Assembly (NCBI GenBank): GCA_023935145.1
Contig: CM043697.1
Coordinates: 59,706,001-59,770,000 of the forward strand
Direction of reading: 5' to 3'
Length of the DNA stretch: 64,000 nucleotides
Origin: Bretschneidera sinensis
Lineage: Eukaryota; Streptophyta; Magnoliopsida; Brassicales; Akaniaceae
Positions 20,998 to 31,476 of this stretch are shown piece after piece. The translations under genes and the position numbers were made by a program. Under the pieces are notes generated by a model. The model worked only from the letters and a program-made list of their open reading frames with translations. It searched no databases and was not told where the DNA came from. The first letter of the stretch is position 1. Every line of letters begins with the position of its first letter.

Positions 20998-22254
20998 ATG
21001 AGTGACAAAATCCGTATTAAACTCACAACAAGTGGACCTAATGCGCCTAAAAAGCCAAGCTCTTCAAAACCTTCGGCTTCGGAGTAGAAAGGGAAGGGTG
21101 CAGCAGGATTATCCAGCAAGGAGCCCAGAACAGAGCTGGAACAGACTCTGTTTTACAGCCCAGCGGCTCATAAGAGGTATAATTCAGTAATCCGTCACAA
21201 GAAAATCATGACGGGTAGAGTCTTTGATTTCGACTCTATTCGTCATGGTAATTTCGATATTCTACCAGCCTTTGAGGCAATAAATCTGACCCCACTGGTC
21301 AGAATTCATGAAAAGTATTACCCGCGACTGGTTCACCAGTTCTATGCGAACTTGGTGAAACCCAGTCATCTGGCTCTGAGATTCAGAACCAGAGTTAACG
21401 GTGTGGAGTTTGAGGTCAACACTGACCTCTTGATGAGCATTCTGAGAATCCCTATAAGGGGGGTTCAGTGGAGTCTGGATGGATGGCCAGACAACTTTGA
21501 AGTTGAGGAAGCCTGTCGGATAGTCAGGGGCGACCCTAACTATGTGTACAGACCCACTACATTTCACACATGTAGTGACTTGCCCCTCGACTCAAAGTTG
21601 TTTCAGTTGATTGTCAGTTGGACCATCCACCCAAGACTCGGGAGTCGAGGGTATTTATCTAAAATAGATACGGTATTGATTTGGTGCCTAAAATCTGGGC
21701 ACCACTTCAATATATATCCTCTGCTGCTCGCCAACATGATAAACGGTGAAGCAAACGACTCCGGATGTCTTCCTTATGGAATGCTCATTACGCTCATCCT
21801 CCAGCACTTTCGGGTACCTTTGCCTGTCTCCGAGGCTCAGGATATCGGATTGACGGACATCATCAACATCTCATCTCTGAAAAAGATGGGATGGACTGTT
21901 CATGAAGGGTTTCTTTATCCGAAGGCCGGAAAGCGCCTAAGGATCCTAGAGGATGCGAGTGACAGCGATGAGGATGTTGATACGGCTGCTGAGATGGAGA
22001 CGGATACCCGAGCACCTCCCGTTGGTGACTCGAGTACTGGTCAGACTGGTTATGGTAACATCCTACGAGCTATCACGAGTCTTCAGATGACGATGGAGTC
22101 CGATTTTCAGTCCATGCAGTGTGATTACCAGAGGCTGAGCTCCTCCATAGACCACCTACGGGACGACTTCGAGTTACATCGAGAGCACACCGAGGGTTCC
22201 CTAGCTGAGATTAGGGAACTTTTTCATGACAGCTCAGACTCTCCCGCACCATGA
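20998..22254 (+). pseudogene. Accessory ORF downstream of pol (plant-transposon-protein-like domain)
   Basis: An ORF in the place where Sireviruses carry the so-called env-like gene. The likely start is ATG 20998. The frame is interrupted by TAG at 21085-21087 and is then open to 22254. An internal ATG at 21208 would give 348 residues. The central part has the pattern of the family often labelled putative plant transposon protein (YYPRLVHQFYANL, FHTCSDLPLDSKLF, CLPYGMLITLILQHF). This is followed by an acidic stretch (DASDSDEDVD) and a C-terminal coiled coil (about residues 280-340). I see no signal peptide, transmembrane segment or furin-like site, so nothing supports an envelope glycoprotein. 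Its function is unknown. Base composition is GC-richer than pol, which suggests separate origin or constraint. Confidence 0.75.
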
Positions 22255-22925
22255 GTCTCTATCTTTTATCTGTACTTAGCGTTTTTTCAGTTTTTGTCAC
22301 ATAGCACGGACATCTCATGTATGTTTTTCTTAGTTATGGCTCTGTGAGGCCCTGCTTGTATTGACTTTTTATCTATGATGATGTAATACTATTAGCCATA
22401 TTTCTTGCATTTATTTACGCTATTTGTGATATGTTAGAACTGTTTTAAAACTCTGTTTGGTCACTAAAACTGCTATAAAATGCTTATATGCTTGAAAAAC
22501 TTCCAGTTCTTCCCGGGAAGGCTTCTGAAATTCGAATGAAGCCAAATCTTCGTGTACATCTTTGTATTCTTATAACCTATTTGACTGCATTGGCTAAGTA
22601 GCTTATTTTTTATGTTATGCCCCCTTTGGTTGCTATTGTCAAAACGGGGGAGAAAAATGAGAAAAACGAGAAAATCTAAGTAAAACGCAACCAATGCATA
22701 GATTTAGGGGGAGCATTGCTCCATAACTTTGTTAAAATGTTAATTGATTGATTGAGTTTGATTCTGGATTGGTTGAAAGAAATATAAACTGTGTTTGCTT
22801 GTTTACAGGGTGGTTTTTCTAGAAAAACAGAGGAGACTCTGTCCAAATTTTTGAAAAATCATATCACTTAGTTTTTAAAACTATTTTTACATTATTAGTT
22901 TTGTCATCATCAAAAATGGAGAGAT
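22255..22925 (+). other. 3' internal region with purine motifs and polypurine tract
   Basis: Non-coding. It holds two PPT-like purine blocks (ACGGGGGAGAAAAATGAG near 22646 and TAGGGGGAGCA near 22706) and the presumed functional polypurine tract AAAAATGGAGAGA at 22912-22924 beside the 3' LTR. Repeated PPT-like blocks before the LTR are, as I recall, a feature of Sireviruses. Confidence 0.75.
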
Positions 22926-24069
22926 TGTTGACCCTCGCCCGTATTTTAATGATGGCAAAACACAACTGTTATTTAACTAACATGTTTAAACTAAGTTGTA
23001 TTAAGGATCAAACACATTCAACCAAGGAACAAAGTGCAAAAACTCGAACCAAATCAAGTATCAAGTGAAGACTGAAGATCTAGAATAGGTCTTAAGGTTT
23101 AGAACCAATGTAAGTCTCACTCATACATTGTATTAGCTTGTTCAATGGCTCAAACACAAAAGGTTTTTCTAAAACCATTATTTTTAAATGTTTTTGATGA
23201 AAAACAAAAGAAAAACTGGGTTGGAAGACAACCCAGTCGACTGGGTATATATACCAGTCGACTGGTATATGGGTCAGAAGGTACGCAGTCGACTGAATGA
23301 ATTAACCCAGTCGACTGGTACTTTGACCAGTAATTTCCCAGTCGACTGGATGAATCAACCCAGTCGACTGGTATCTCGACCCAGTCGACTGGTAATTCAA
23401 AAATATGACCGTTGGACTCCAAATCTGAACGTTTTAAAGTAAATCTTTTTCAAATTAAAGTCCAAAACGGCCATATTAATTGATTGCTATATAAACCCAT
23501 TCAGTAAAGCATTCAAGAACAAGCAGCACATATTCAAAAAGAGTTGATCTCATATAATCAAGTTTTTATACTCTTGAAACATAAAAAGCTTTGAAATAAT
23601 CTTGTTGAGCCATTTCTTCAAGCTTTACTTTGAAAGAGAGACATTTCTGTTGTAATAAGCTTTCATTTGCTGTCTCTCTATCTTTTACTTTACACCATCT
23701 TTGTAAAGGGATTACTTCCGAGAGGAAGGGGAAACTTCCGAAAGGAAGGGGATTTTTCGGTTTAAGCAATTCCTGTAAATTGCTTGTGTACGATTTGTGC
23801 AACACCAGACTAAGTTGTGCGACTAAGTTTTCTTAGTGGATTACTTCAAAGAGTTCCTTGAAGAGAGTGGACGTAGGGTCGGAACGAATCCGATATTGCC
23901 GAACCACTATAACTGTGTTTACATCCTCTTTCCTTAAACTCTTTATTTACAGCTTATTACTTGTATTAATTATTTGTTGCTTATCAGTTTTTATAAACTT
24001 GTATAAATTCCGCAAAAGTTTTTAAAAACCCAATTCACCCCCCCTCTTGGGTTGAAACCTCGAGCTACA
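22926..24069 (+). repeat. 3' LTR of the Sirevirus-type element
   Basis: Begins TGTTGACCCTCGCCC and ends GAGCTACA. It has seven palindromes (starts 23233, 23254, 23285 degenerate, 23307, 23338, 23360, 23381). Its TATA box is at 23488-23495. It lacks the 105 bp that lie between palindromes 14318 and 14423 of the 5' LTR and otherwise aligns without gaps. Confidence 0.95.
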
Positions 24070-24074
24070 CCTTC
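24070..24074. repeat. Target-site duplication CCTTC, right copy
   Basis: Matches 13879-13883 exactly. Confidence 0.92.
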
Positions 24075-24304
24075 ACTTCATGAGGAGATAGTAAAATTTG
24101 CTCGATTCTTTGATAAAACAACTAACCATGGAGTTAATGAGTGAAACATCAAGGGGAATATGGCTTATACCTATAACAAGATCAATAGCAATGGAAAACC
24201 TAACCTATATGAATGAAGATCCCAAGAACTCGTTCACATGGGTAACAACAAGTCATTGTGTTGATCATCTGTGTGTAGATACTCAATTTCGTTCCAAATA
24301 TTAG
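24075..24304 (+). pseudogene. C-terminal remnant of the older copia RNase H
   Basis: The frame containing LTMELMSETSRGIWLIPI corresponds to the usual C-terminal end of copia polyproteins, where a LT-(K/R)-ETSRGMGLKPI pattern follows RNase H. Its position directly after the CCTTC duplication shows that it is the downstream half of the copia remnant at 12120-13883, split by the Sirevirus-type insertion. Confidence 0.65.
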
Positions 24305-26644
24305 AACGAATCATGTGTGGGACCTGATTTTGAAACGCTAGTCCCAAGAATAAATTGCGGAAAATTTTATTTGAACAAAAATTGGTTAAGCATACTCAAA
24401 TTGCACAAAAAAAGACCAAAAATGGACCGAAAACAAAACAAAACCAAAAAAAAACGAGGCCCAACTAACTGATTAGGTCCAAAAGCCGACTAGCTAGGCC
24501 CTAAGGCCCACCAGTTGGGCTCTAACTCGATTGGTAAGGTTGTAGACCAAATCAGGCACGCTATTTCCCAATTTTTTTTCACTTATTTTTCATGCCCTAG
24601 TCCCATAAGTAGTACTATTTTGTGTAGTATTAGTTTTTCTACTCTTACTAGATGGAATGGAATCTAAGTTATATTCCTATTTATAACCCCTCTTACATAC
24701 ACCAAAAACATAAGCTCCAACCATAAAAAAAAAGCTGAAATTAAGAGATCTCTAAAACTCTGAGAGCTCTAAATTTTCAGCTATTTTTATTCTCTCATAA
24801 ACCCTAAACCACTCCAGAAAAAGCCCTACAACTTTCATACAAATCCTTTCTCCATAAACCCTAGCCTCTACTAAAGTCGAAAACACCAAAACCCAACTTT
24901 CTCTACACCATTTCTCAAGTCAAATTCAATTTTTCTATGTGCGTTCATACATCAATGCACAAACTAAAATAATTTGAGGGCAATCTACACCACACATGGA
25001 AAATCACTTTTGTTCTTGGATTAATTTTTCAATGTTAATCCCTCTGCAACACATAAAGAGGCTGAATTGTAAAAGGTAAAATCACTTCTTCTTAGTAATT
25101 TAATTTTATTATAAACATGATGATAGATTATTTTGAACCTCCATGATTTAATTTAACTATGTATGCCATATAGAAACACGCCTTAGGTTTACATTCGATT
25201 TTGCATGTCATATAAATTAAGGTTCTTTGCATCTAAATAATTAATTAAAATAGTGTGTCACTTAGAAAATATTTTAGGATTATTTTTACATAGTTATATA
25301 TCAAATAGAATAGGATTTTGCAAAAATTTTGTGAGTTGAATTGCATTTGAAACTAATGAAAGTAAGAAAAATCACAAAATTCTGAAACTGCGTAACCAAT
25401 AACCGATTGGATCCTGCCTGGACTTGGTCGGTTAACCTGATTCTAGTTTTTCCCTAAATCATGTTTTTTATTCTCTTTTGTTTTTTAGGTTTATTCCCTA
25501 TTGCACTAATGTGTTTTCTTCTGTTTTAGGTGATTTTTAACATCCTATGCTCCTTACTTGCATGTCATTAATGATTAACTTCCTCTATACATGATGGATG
25601 ATTTATTACTTGGTTGATATAAGTGTTGATTGCCGAATTGATGATATAACTGCTATTATGATTTCTTACATGATTAGTGTGCAGTAAAAATAGATTTTGT
25701 TAATTATTAAATGTTTTCCTAAGAACACAAGGGCTAGGTTTTGACCTAGATGGGAGAGGAAGCTTTAAATTTTTCTTCTCTCATACCCCAATCTCTTACC
25801 CTGAATCTCTTTCAGACCGATGATAAGAGATTTTGGTCCCTTTAAGGTCAAATGACGACTTCAAATTGATTACCATCTCTGCTTTGTGATGTCCTTCAAA
25901 AATTTTATCTCAGTAAGGCCTAACGCCACATATAGTGAGATGTCAAACATGCGAAGTCTAGCACTTAAAAGTGCACCAATCTTGGGAGCCTCTTTACTAC
26001 TTATAAAGGGTTGTATTGGACCTAGTAGGTTCTAATCCTTCTATATATCATCTCACTTCAATCCACACCTTCGCTTATTCGTTATTCATCGAAAAGAAAC
26101 TCGGAGTCATGGGTATGGTGGAAATGAGCAGTACCTATAGTGTGCATTATCAAATATTTAATTTTTAAGAGTCTCTTCCTATGGTGCAATAGTGTTGATG
26201 AGTAATAACTCTTAATAGATACCATAATCCTTTTTGGATGGTGTGTTAACCACAATACACACTTGATGGATCTACCAATATAGGTGTGGAAATGGGGCCG
26301 CTTCTTATGAGAATATTTAGGAAATTATTTAGAGCACTCATGAACATGCAGGTATGGCGCACAACTTATTTGTACTACCCCGAATATGAAATGCTCATAC
26401 ATTGAAAGTGTAATGTGGGTTATGAGTTGACTGATCTACGTTAAGGATCTTTAGTTCATAAAAGATTTATATTTTACCATTCTCCTGTAGATCACTACTC
26501 AGATATCCTAGGTATGGTTCATAGCCCCAAAGACATTATTATTGGTCCATTGCATTCTCATGTTTCTTCTGTTAATTCCTTCAAAAAAAATCCTTTTAAA
26601 ATCCTTAAGGAAAACTATTTTTGAGTTTTGAAATAGTAGGGGAT
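24305..26644. other. Retrotransposon-derived non-coding region
   Basis: No ORF of note. 24440-25020 has an LTR-leader look: repeated GGCCCAACT/GGCCCACCAG motifs, a TATTTATAACCCC TATA-like site near 24687, then CT-rich leader sequence. 25730-26630 resembles the long untranslated tail found before the 3' LTR in some copia elements, ending in the purine-rich AAATAGTAGGGGATT at 26630-26644. Assignment is by general resemblance only. Confidence 0.4.
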
Positions 26645-27240
26645 TGTTGGAAATATAGTTACATTTCGAAACTCAAAGGCGATTTTCCTACATCGAGCTA
26701 TGCCTACAGTTGTTAATGCCAACGACAGTACATGTCTACAGCTATACCATAAGCTTATAATCATAACCTGCTGCAGTAGTCTATAGCCATATTTATTACA
26801 TTAAATATGTCACTTATATTTTCTTAATTTTTAAATATTTATTTGGCTGTTATTAGCCGTTGCATTTCTACAACCATATAATAAATGCTTTGTTCCCTTA
26901 CATGTCCTATAAATAGACTACATCTCCTCACTTCTTAAGATACAAAATTCATAACTATTCTCACTATTTTGATTACTTTCTCTATAGCAAAAAAAACTCT
27001 AATTTCTATAAATTATTTTTTTCATTCATATGAAGGAACATGTCCGAGCTTTTGGTTAGTACCTTTGTATTTTTTAGTGCACATTTTCAGTGGACACGGT
27101 AGTTGAATCCTAGAGAGTAGGTTGCCACTAACCTGCTGCACCAAGTCATCAACTCCGAAAAGTGCAAACTACTTTTAAGGACAATGAACTCACACATCTC
27201 TATCGAGATAATTATCTATTTTCTCTATCTTGTTCTTCAA
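26645..27240 (+). mobile_element. Probable LTR (3' LTR or solo), right end uncertain
   Basis: Begins TGTTGGAAATATAG directly after a purine tract ending GTAGGGGATT, the usual PPT/LTR junction. It contains a TATA box (CTATAAATAG near 26909) and downstream leader-like sequence. No matching second LTR was found in the window and the right border could not be fixed, so the extent is approximate. Confidence 0.45.
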
Positions 27241-27262
27241 TTTTTAAGTCAAATCACGTGTA

Positions 27263-27490
27263 GCATGTTGATCTGCCTTTCTATGTGATTAAGTAATTTA
27301 GCTATGTGATTAAATAACTTCGCATCTCAACACGCACTATGCGCATGTTGGTCTACTCTTTTATATAATGAAACAATATGCTAACAGAAGCAAAATTATC
27401 TCCTCACCCACTATACGCGCTTGTTGATATGCTTTTCTATGTGGTGAAACAATATGCTAACATAAGCAAAATTCTCTCTCACCCATAAGC
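27263..27490. repeat. Imperfect tandem repeat, three copies of about 76-80 bp
   Basis: Copies start at 27263, 27343 and 27419 with GC(A/T)TGTTG(A/G)T(C/A)T. Copies 2 and 3 share AATATGCTAACA and AGAAGCAAAATT-type blocks and end near CACCCA. Copy 1 is the most diverged. Non-coding. Confidence 0.7.
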
Positions 27491-29550
27491 ATACCAAGTG
27501 TAACGGTCACGTAGAGTCTCTTGTAGCTTGATTAGAAAACTAAACCCGGTAAACAAACCCTGAGAGAAAAAACCATACAGTTAGAATCACCAAAAAGAAA
27601 TAAGAACAGTTCAAAACAAAGAAACAAAATAAAAATAGATAGAGAGGAATAAAAAAAATCAACGTGGGTTGAACACGAGAGAGATAAAGAGAGTGATGTA
27701 GTTAATTCTGAGTGAGATACTGAAAGAGGAAAACTTGAGAAATATGCAAGGAGTTTGAGTAAGTTGAGTTACATATCTAACCTTATTTAAATATGTGAGT
27801 TATATATTTAAGCAAAGATTTATTAGATATTTTGAGGAGTGGACAACAAATAGGAGTTATGGCTCTATTAATAGTATAGATTATACTTGTACAAGTACTT
27901 GATATAATATAATCAATATTTTATAATATTTATTATGATTACTATATATTTTTTATTTATTTTATATTAACCGACAATTTGATCATTTATCCGCCGATGG
28001 ACCTACTGATTTGGTATCTCGACCGATTCGATGTCTGGTCTAGTTCTGATAATTATGTTTCTAATTTCGATTACCTCTTTGTAGGGTCCTCGCCTTTTCC
28101 CTTCCCCTACGACTCCTTTTTTTCCCAAGCTCTCTTCATTGGAGCTGAGCGAATGTGCGGTTCAAATTAGAGTGGAAAAGAGCTCGCCTAGGTGGGGCAC
28201 AAAAGCTTACCTTTTGTGTGCCTTGCACACTTTTTTCTTTCTCTTTCTTTTTAGGTTCTATTTCCATTCTTAAAGCGCCACGAAAAGATTCATTGGTCGG
28301 AGGTAATGACTCATAGAGTAGGGAGTTGCCACTTAACTATTGAGGAAAAGATAACGAATCATCTTTTTAACTCCATTTGGATCTACATTTTAAAGGTTCA
28401 AATTCTATGCTTCTGGTGTACGGAATGGAAGGGTTTAGCTCATCATTCTGCCTAGATCTCAGCCTAACATTTACTCATTAGGAAAAACTTTTATAAATTA
28501 AGAAAAATAAATTTTATCTATGCTTTCTATTCATACACAAGCATGCGCAAAAAATAAAATAATTATTTACCCAAAACGTGAATAAATACATTACATTTTA
28601 TACACTAGTACAAACACAAGGTCAAATACTCTATGGAGGTTTAAAACTCAACATGCTTGAGAAATGAAGAACGAGAGAGAATGAGCTAATTTACCTTTGA
28701 AGAACTTTTACGAGGTGTGATTCTTATAGACTATGACTTTGAACACTATGCCTCTTGTTTTGCATGTCGAGTATCCTCAAAGAAAGATAGAGCTTTGCCT
28801 AACACTGTAGACCGCTAGAGCCTCACTCTAAATGGATCAAACTACTTTTTACTTGAGAACACAATGGGTGTTTTGGGGAGGGATCGAAAGATCAAAGCCT
28901 TTAACCTGCTTGGGATAATTTATTTTTTGGTTTCTGTTTGTTATAAACAAAAACTAACCCAAACACCCATAAAAAAGAGAGTTAATGAAATGGTTTCTAT
29001 TTCTAAAAATTTGGATTTTGTCTTTGAAAAACTATTTTCACAATTGTTTTACCAAACACTAAACAGTTTATAATTTCACTACTGTATTACCATAAACTAT
29101 AAAATAAACTATAAGCTGTTTCCACTCTTAGACCAACGAAAGGTAGCATGGATGGCTAGATCAATTATTGGAACATATGCTCCAACTTTCAACAATTAAA
29201 ATTGAGTTAATTTAGTTGATTGAGAGTAATTTTAGAGGATTTCATTTTGATAAGAAAATAGAATGTTAGGATCAATCCTTAAACCCTAAAAGTATCCAAT
29301 GACCAAGAATTATGCTTACTTTTGAAGCATAATTGATTAAGGTTGGTGTTGGAGTAACCAAAGAGACAAGCAGGATAATGGAAATGTCCAAAACTAAAAT
29401 TGAGTTTCTACTTAAGCCGATTGGCCCAGAAAAAATCTGATAGTTAGGACTGGTTTGGGTTCAATTCGAAGTTGCACCTTTAAATTGGTTAACTACTAAA
29501 GCTGAATGGAAGGCATATCATGAAGTACTATGGGTGACTACACAAGTACT
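27491..29550. other. No gene recognised; repeat-like segments
   Basis: No convincing exon. The segment near 28318-28370 (AGGGAGTTGCCACTTAACTA and following) resembles sequence commonly repeated in plant genomes, probably LTR-derived. A 63-codon frame at 27979-28170 and a 69-codon frame at 28864-29073 match nothing that I know. Confidence 0.35.
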
Positions 29551-30860
29551 TTGTAAAAAAAAGATTTTACTTTATGCGGTAAAACATCAAATTTGATGGT
29601 AAAGTTTATATTTTTAACAATAAAACACATACTTTTGATCAGTGTTTAAAAAGGCGAAATTGAGCGCGCCCAAAGGCGAAATGGGGCTAAAATGCCCCAA
29701 GGCGTGAAACCTGGGGAAAATCTGTCGCTGAGCGTACTTTTTTCAGGTCTAGGCGTTTACTTAGACCTGAGGCGTACGCCTTTGACGCCTCAGGTGTCTG
29801 GGCGTACGCCCAATGCATTTTTTTTGGATAGTCTGAGCTTCTTCCTCGATGCGTCGCAGTTTCTGCCATCTTTGTCGTCGCTGCCGCCGCCACGAGAGCA
29901 AGAAGTTCTCTCGGCCTCAGTCTCGTCTCCAACAGGCTCCCTCTCGCTTTGCTTGCCGCTTATACTAGAAACAGTGCTGTTTGGCGATGATACACCGATC
30001 TCTTCCTCACAGTCAACAACTGATGGCACTCTGTTCACATCTATTCCTCGGAGAAACGACCACTTTTCTGGGTTTTCTTATGATTTTCTTGGTGTTTGGA
30101 TACTGAGAAAGCAAAATGGAAAAACAGAATAGAAAATGGTTTCCTTTGCAGCAAGAGGTGTCACAGCCTTTTTTTTGCCTTCGTGCACCAGTACAGTGAA
30201 TGGATGGGTCAAAAATATAAAGAGATAGTACAAGGAGAGAGAGACAAAGGGACAAATGGGTATAGATTCAATAATGACTTGTGTCAGTGAGGACTTATGG
30301 CTTTTGCTTAGGCTTAGCTTGCATAACTTTCTTTTCTTTCTCTTAAAAGCAGACTTTTTGTAACTATGGTAAAGTTTTTTTAAACCGTGGTTAAAAGCAG
30401 ACCTTTTGTAACTGTGTTCTTTTTAATGTCTTCCTCTTTTAAACCACGGTTCAAGTCTTGCCTGGGTGTTTTATCAACTTCGCTTAAAAAGCGGGTTTCT
30501 CGCTTGTTGACTGTTAACTGGCAGCAATGGATGAAAAAAAAGCAGTTGCAAATATGGATAAATATTCATTTATAGTCTTAAGTTAGTAAAATTTATTGAT
30601 AATTAATTAATTTATATTTTTTAAATTTTTAAATTTTTATAATTTAATTAATATTATTTTATTCAAAACGCCCAAACATTTCAAAAGGTTTATGCCTCAA
30701 CGTCTCGGGGTTTACGCCTCACCCAACGCGCTCGCCTCTGAAAACACTGCTTTTGATGATAATTTTTTTGACTATCAATATTTTTGTTTTTACAATTAAA
30801 AATATAAATTTTAATTTGATGTTGTTTTATCACATAAAGCAATTTTTTTTAAGGGCACCA
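29551..30860. repeat. Inverted-repeat (MITE-like) sequence hosting the first hAT element
   Basis: The left arm (about 29551-29639) and right arm (about 30750-30860) are complementary over roughly 75-90 bp with mismatches. The left arm reads ACTTTATGCGGTAAAACATC; the right arm, reversed, reads GCTTTATGTGATAAAACAAC. The hAT element at 29640-30749 sits between the arms, apparently in the loop of a foldback element. Confidence 0.55.
29640..30749. mobile_element. Non-autonomous hAT element, copy 1 (1110 bp)
   Basis: Starts CAGTGTTTAAAAAGGCGA and ends TCGCCTCTGAAAACACTG, so the ends are inverted. The perfect 8-bp flanking duplication CTTTTGAT (29632-29639 and 30750-30757) identifies the hAT superfamily. 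Subterminal regions are dense in GGCG/CGCC motifs, including GGCGTACGCC, likely transposase-binding repeats. No transposase is encoded. The interior 29840-30260 is GC-rich and coding-like (146-codon plus frame, 82-codon minus frame) but not recognised, so it may be captured host sequence. Confidence 0.9.
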
Positions 30861-31395
30861 TAAATTCTACCAATACTATCACCTAAAATTGGCTGTCATT
30901 TCAATTCTCCCTACGAAAGCTTCACGAGAAGCACAACTCACCAGGGTTAGAGCCCATCACCAGGGTTACAGCAATGCTAACGTGGCTGAAGTAGGAGATA
31001 CGTGAAGGAAATTTGAGGTTTTTAATGTGGAAGAAGTTGGGACCCCCAAAATATTCCCAAATTGCCAAGAATTTCCGTTAACTTTTACAGAAAATTTAAC
31101 TGAAAGATGCTATTCGGTATCAGTTGGGTGTTGTTTGGTGTATTTTATAAAAAGGGGTGCATTTGATTTTTGGACCAATATATATAGTGCAAAAATGATA
31201 TTAATCCCTTTCTTTATCATGCTACTTTTAAGCGGTAGCCTGAAAAACGGAATTAATATGTTCTTTTCGTTTTTTTTTAAATTACAAAAACACCTCAATA
31301 ATTTGGTGTAAGATATAATTGCATTATCTTATATTAAATGTATAATAATGTATCCTTAAACCCTTAATTATGGTTAATCTAGATTAGTATTTTTA
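30861..31395. other. Spacer between hAT elements, no gene
   Basis: AT-rich. It contains a short direct repeat of CACCAGGGTTA at 30939 and 30959. A 94-codon frame at 31027-31311 is Phe/Leu-rich with no family resemblance. Confidence 0.4.
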
Positions 31396-31475
31396 GAGGT
31401 GAAGGTGTTGGGCAAGACGTAAACTTTTTGAAACTTTGGGCGCTTCGAAATTCTAATAAAATTAATTAATTAAAA
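31396..31475. mobile_element. Truncated, inverted end of a third hAT copy
   Basis: About 80 bp (AGGTGAAGGTGTTGGGCAAG, then TTTGAAACTTTGGGCGCTTC and onwards) matches the reverse complement of the right end of the element at 31477-32517, with about a quarter of bases different. Its outermost terminal bases are missing. It abuts the intact element in opposite orientation. Confidence 0.65.
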
Positions 31476-31476
31476 T

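Larger units (their letters stand above)
13884..24069 (+). mobile_element. Complete Sirevirus-type Ty1/copia retrotransposon
   Basis: A 10,186-bp element with two LTRs (1249 and 1144 bp), a CCTTC target duplication, a tRNA-Met primer-binding site, gag, pol in copia order (protease, integrase, RT, RNase H) and a polypurine tract. Lineage evidence: long LTRs, a long region between pol and the 3' LTR holding an extra ORF, repeated GGGGGAG purine motifs at 22647 and 22707, and the GTCATCATCAAAAATGGAGAG end of the internal region, which is like the conserved end of Sirevirus/SIRE elements. The LTRs differ by 17 substitutions by eye (15 transitions) and one 105-bp indel, so the insertion is young. 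The coding frames contain three stops and one frame change, so this copy is defective. It sits inside an older copia element. Confidence 0.93.

Noticed and set aside
20998..22254. Retroviral-type envelope gene
   Set aside because: Position fits the env-like slot, but no signal peptide, membrane anchor or cleavage site is visible, and the domain resembles a plant transposon-associated family.
29692..30132. 146-codon ORF as a host gene
   Set aside because: It begins in the hAT subterminal region, has no recognised domain, and both strands are open. It is kept only as possible captured sequence.
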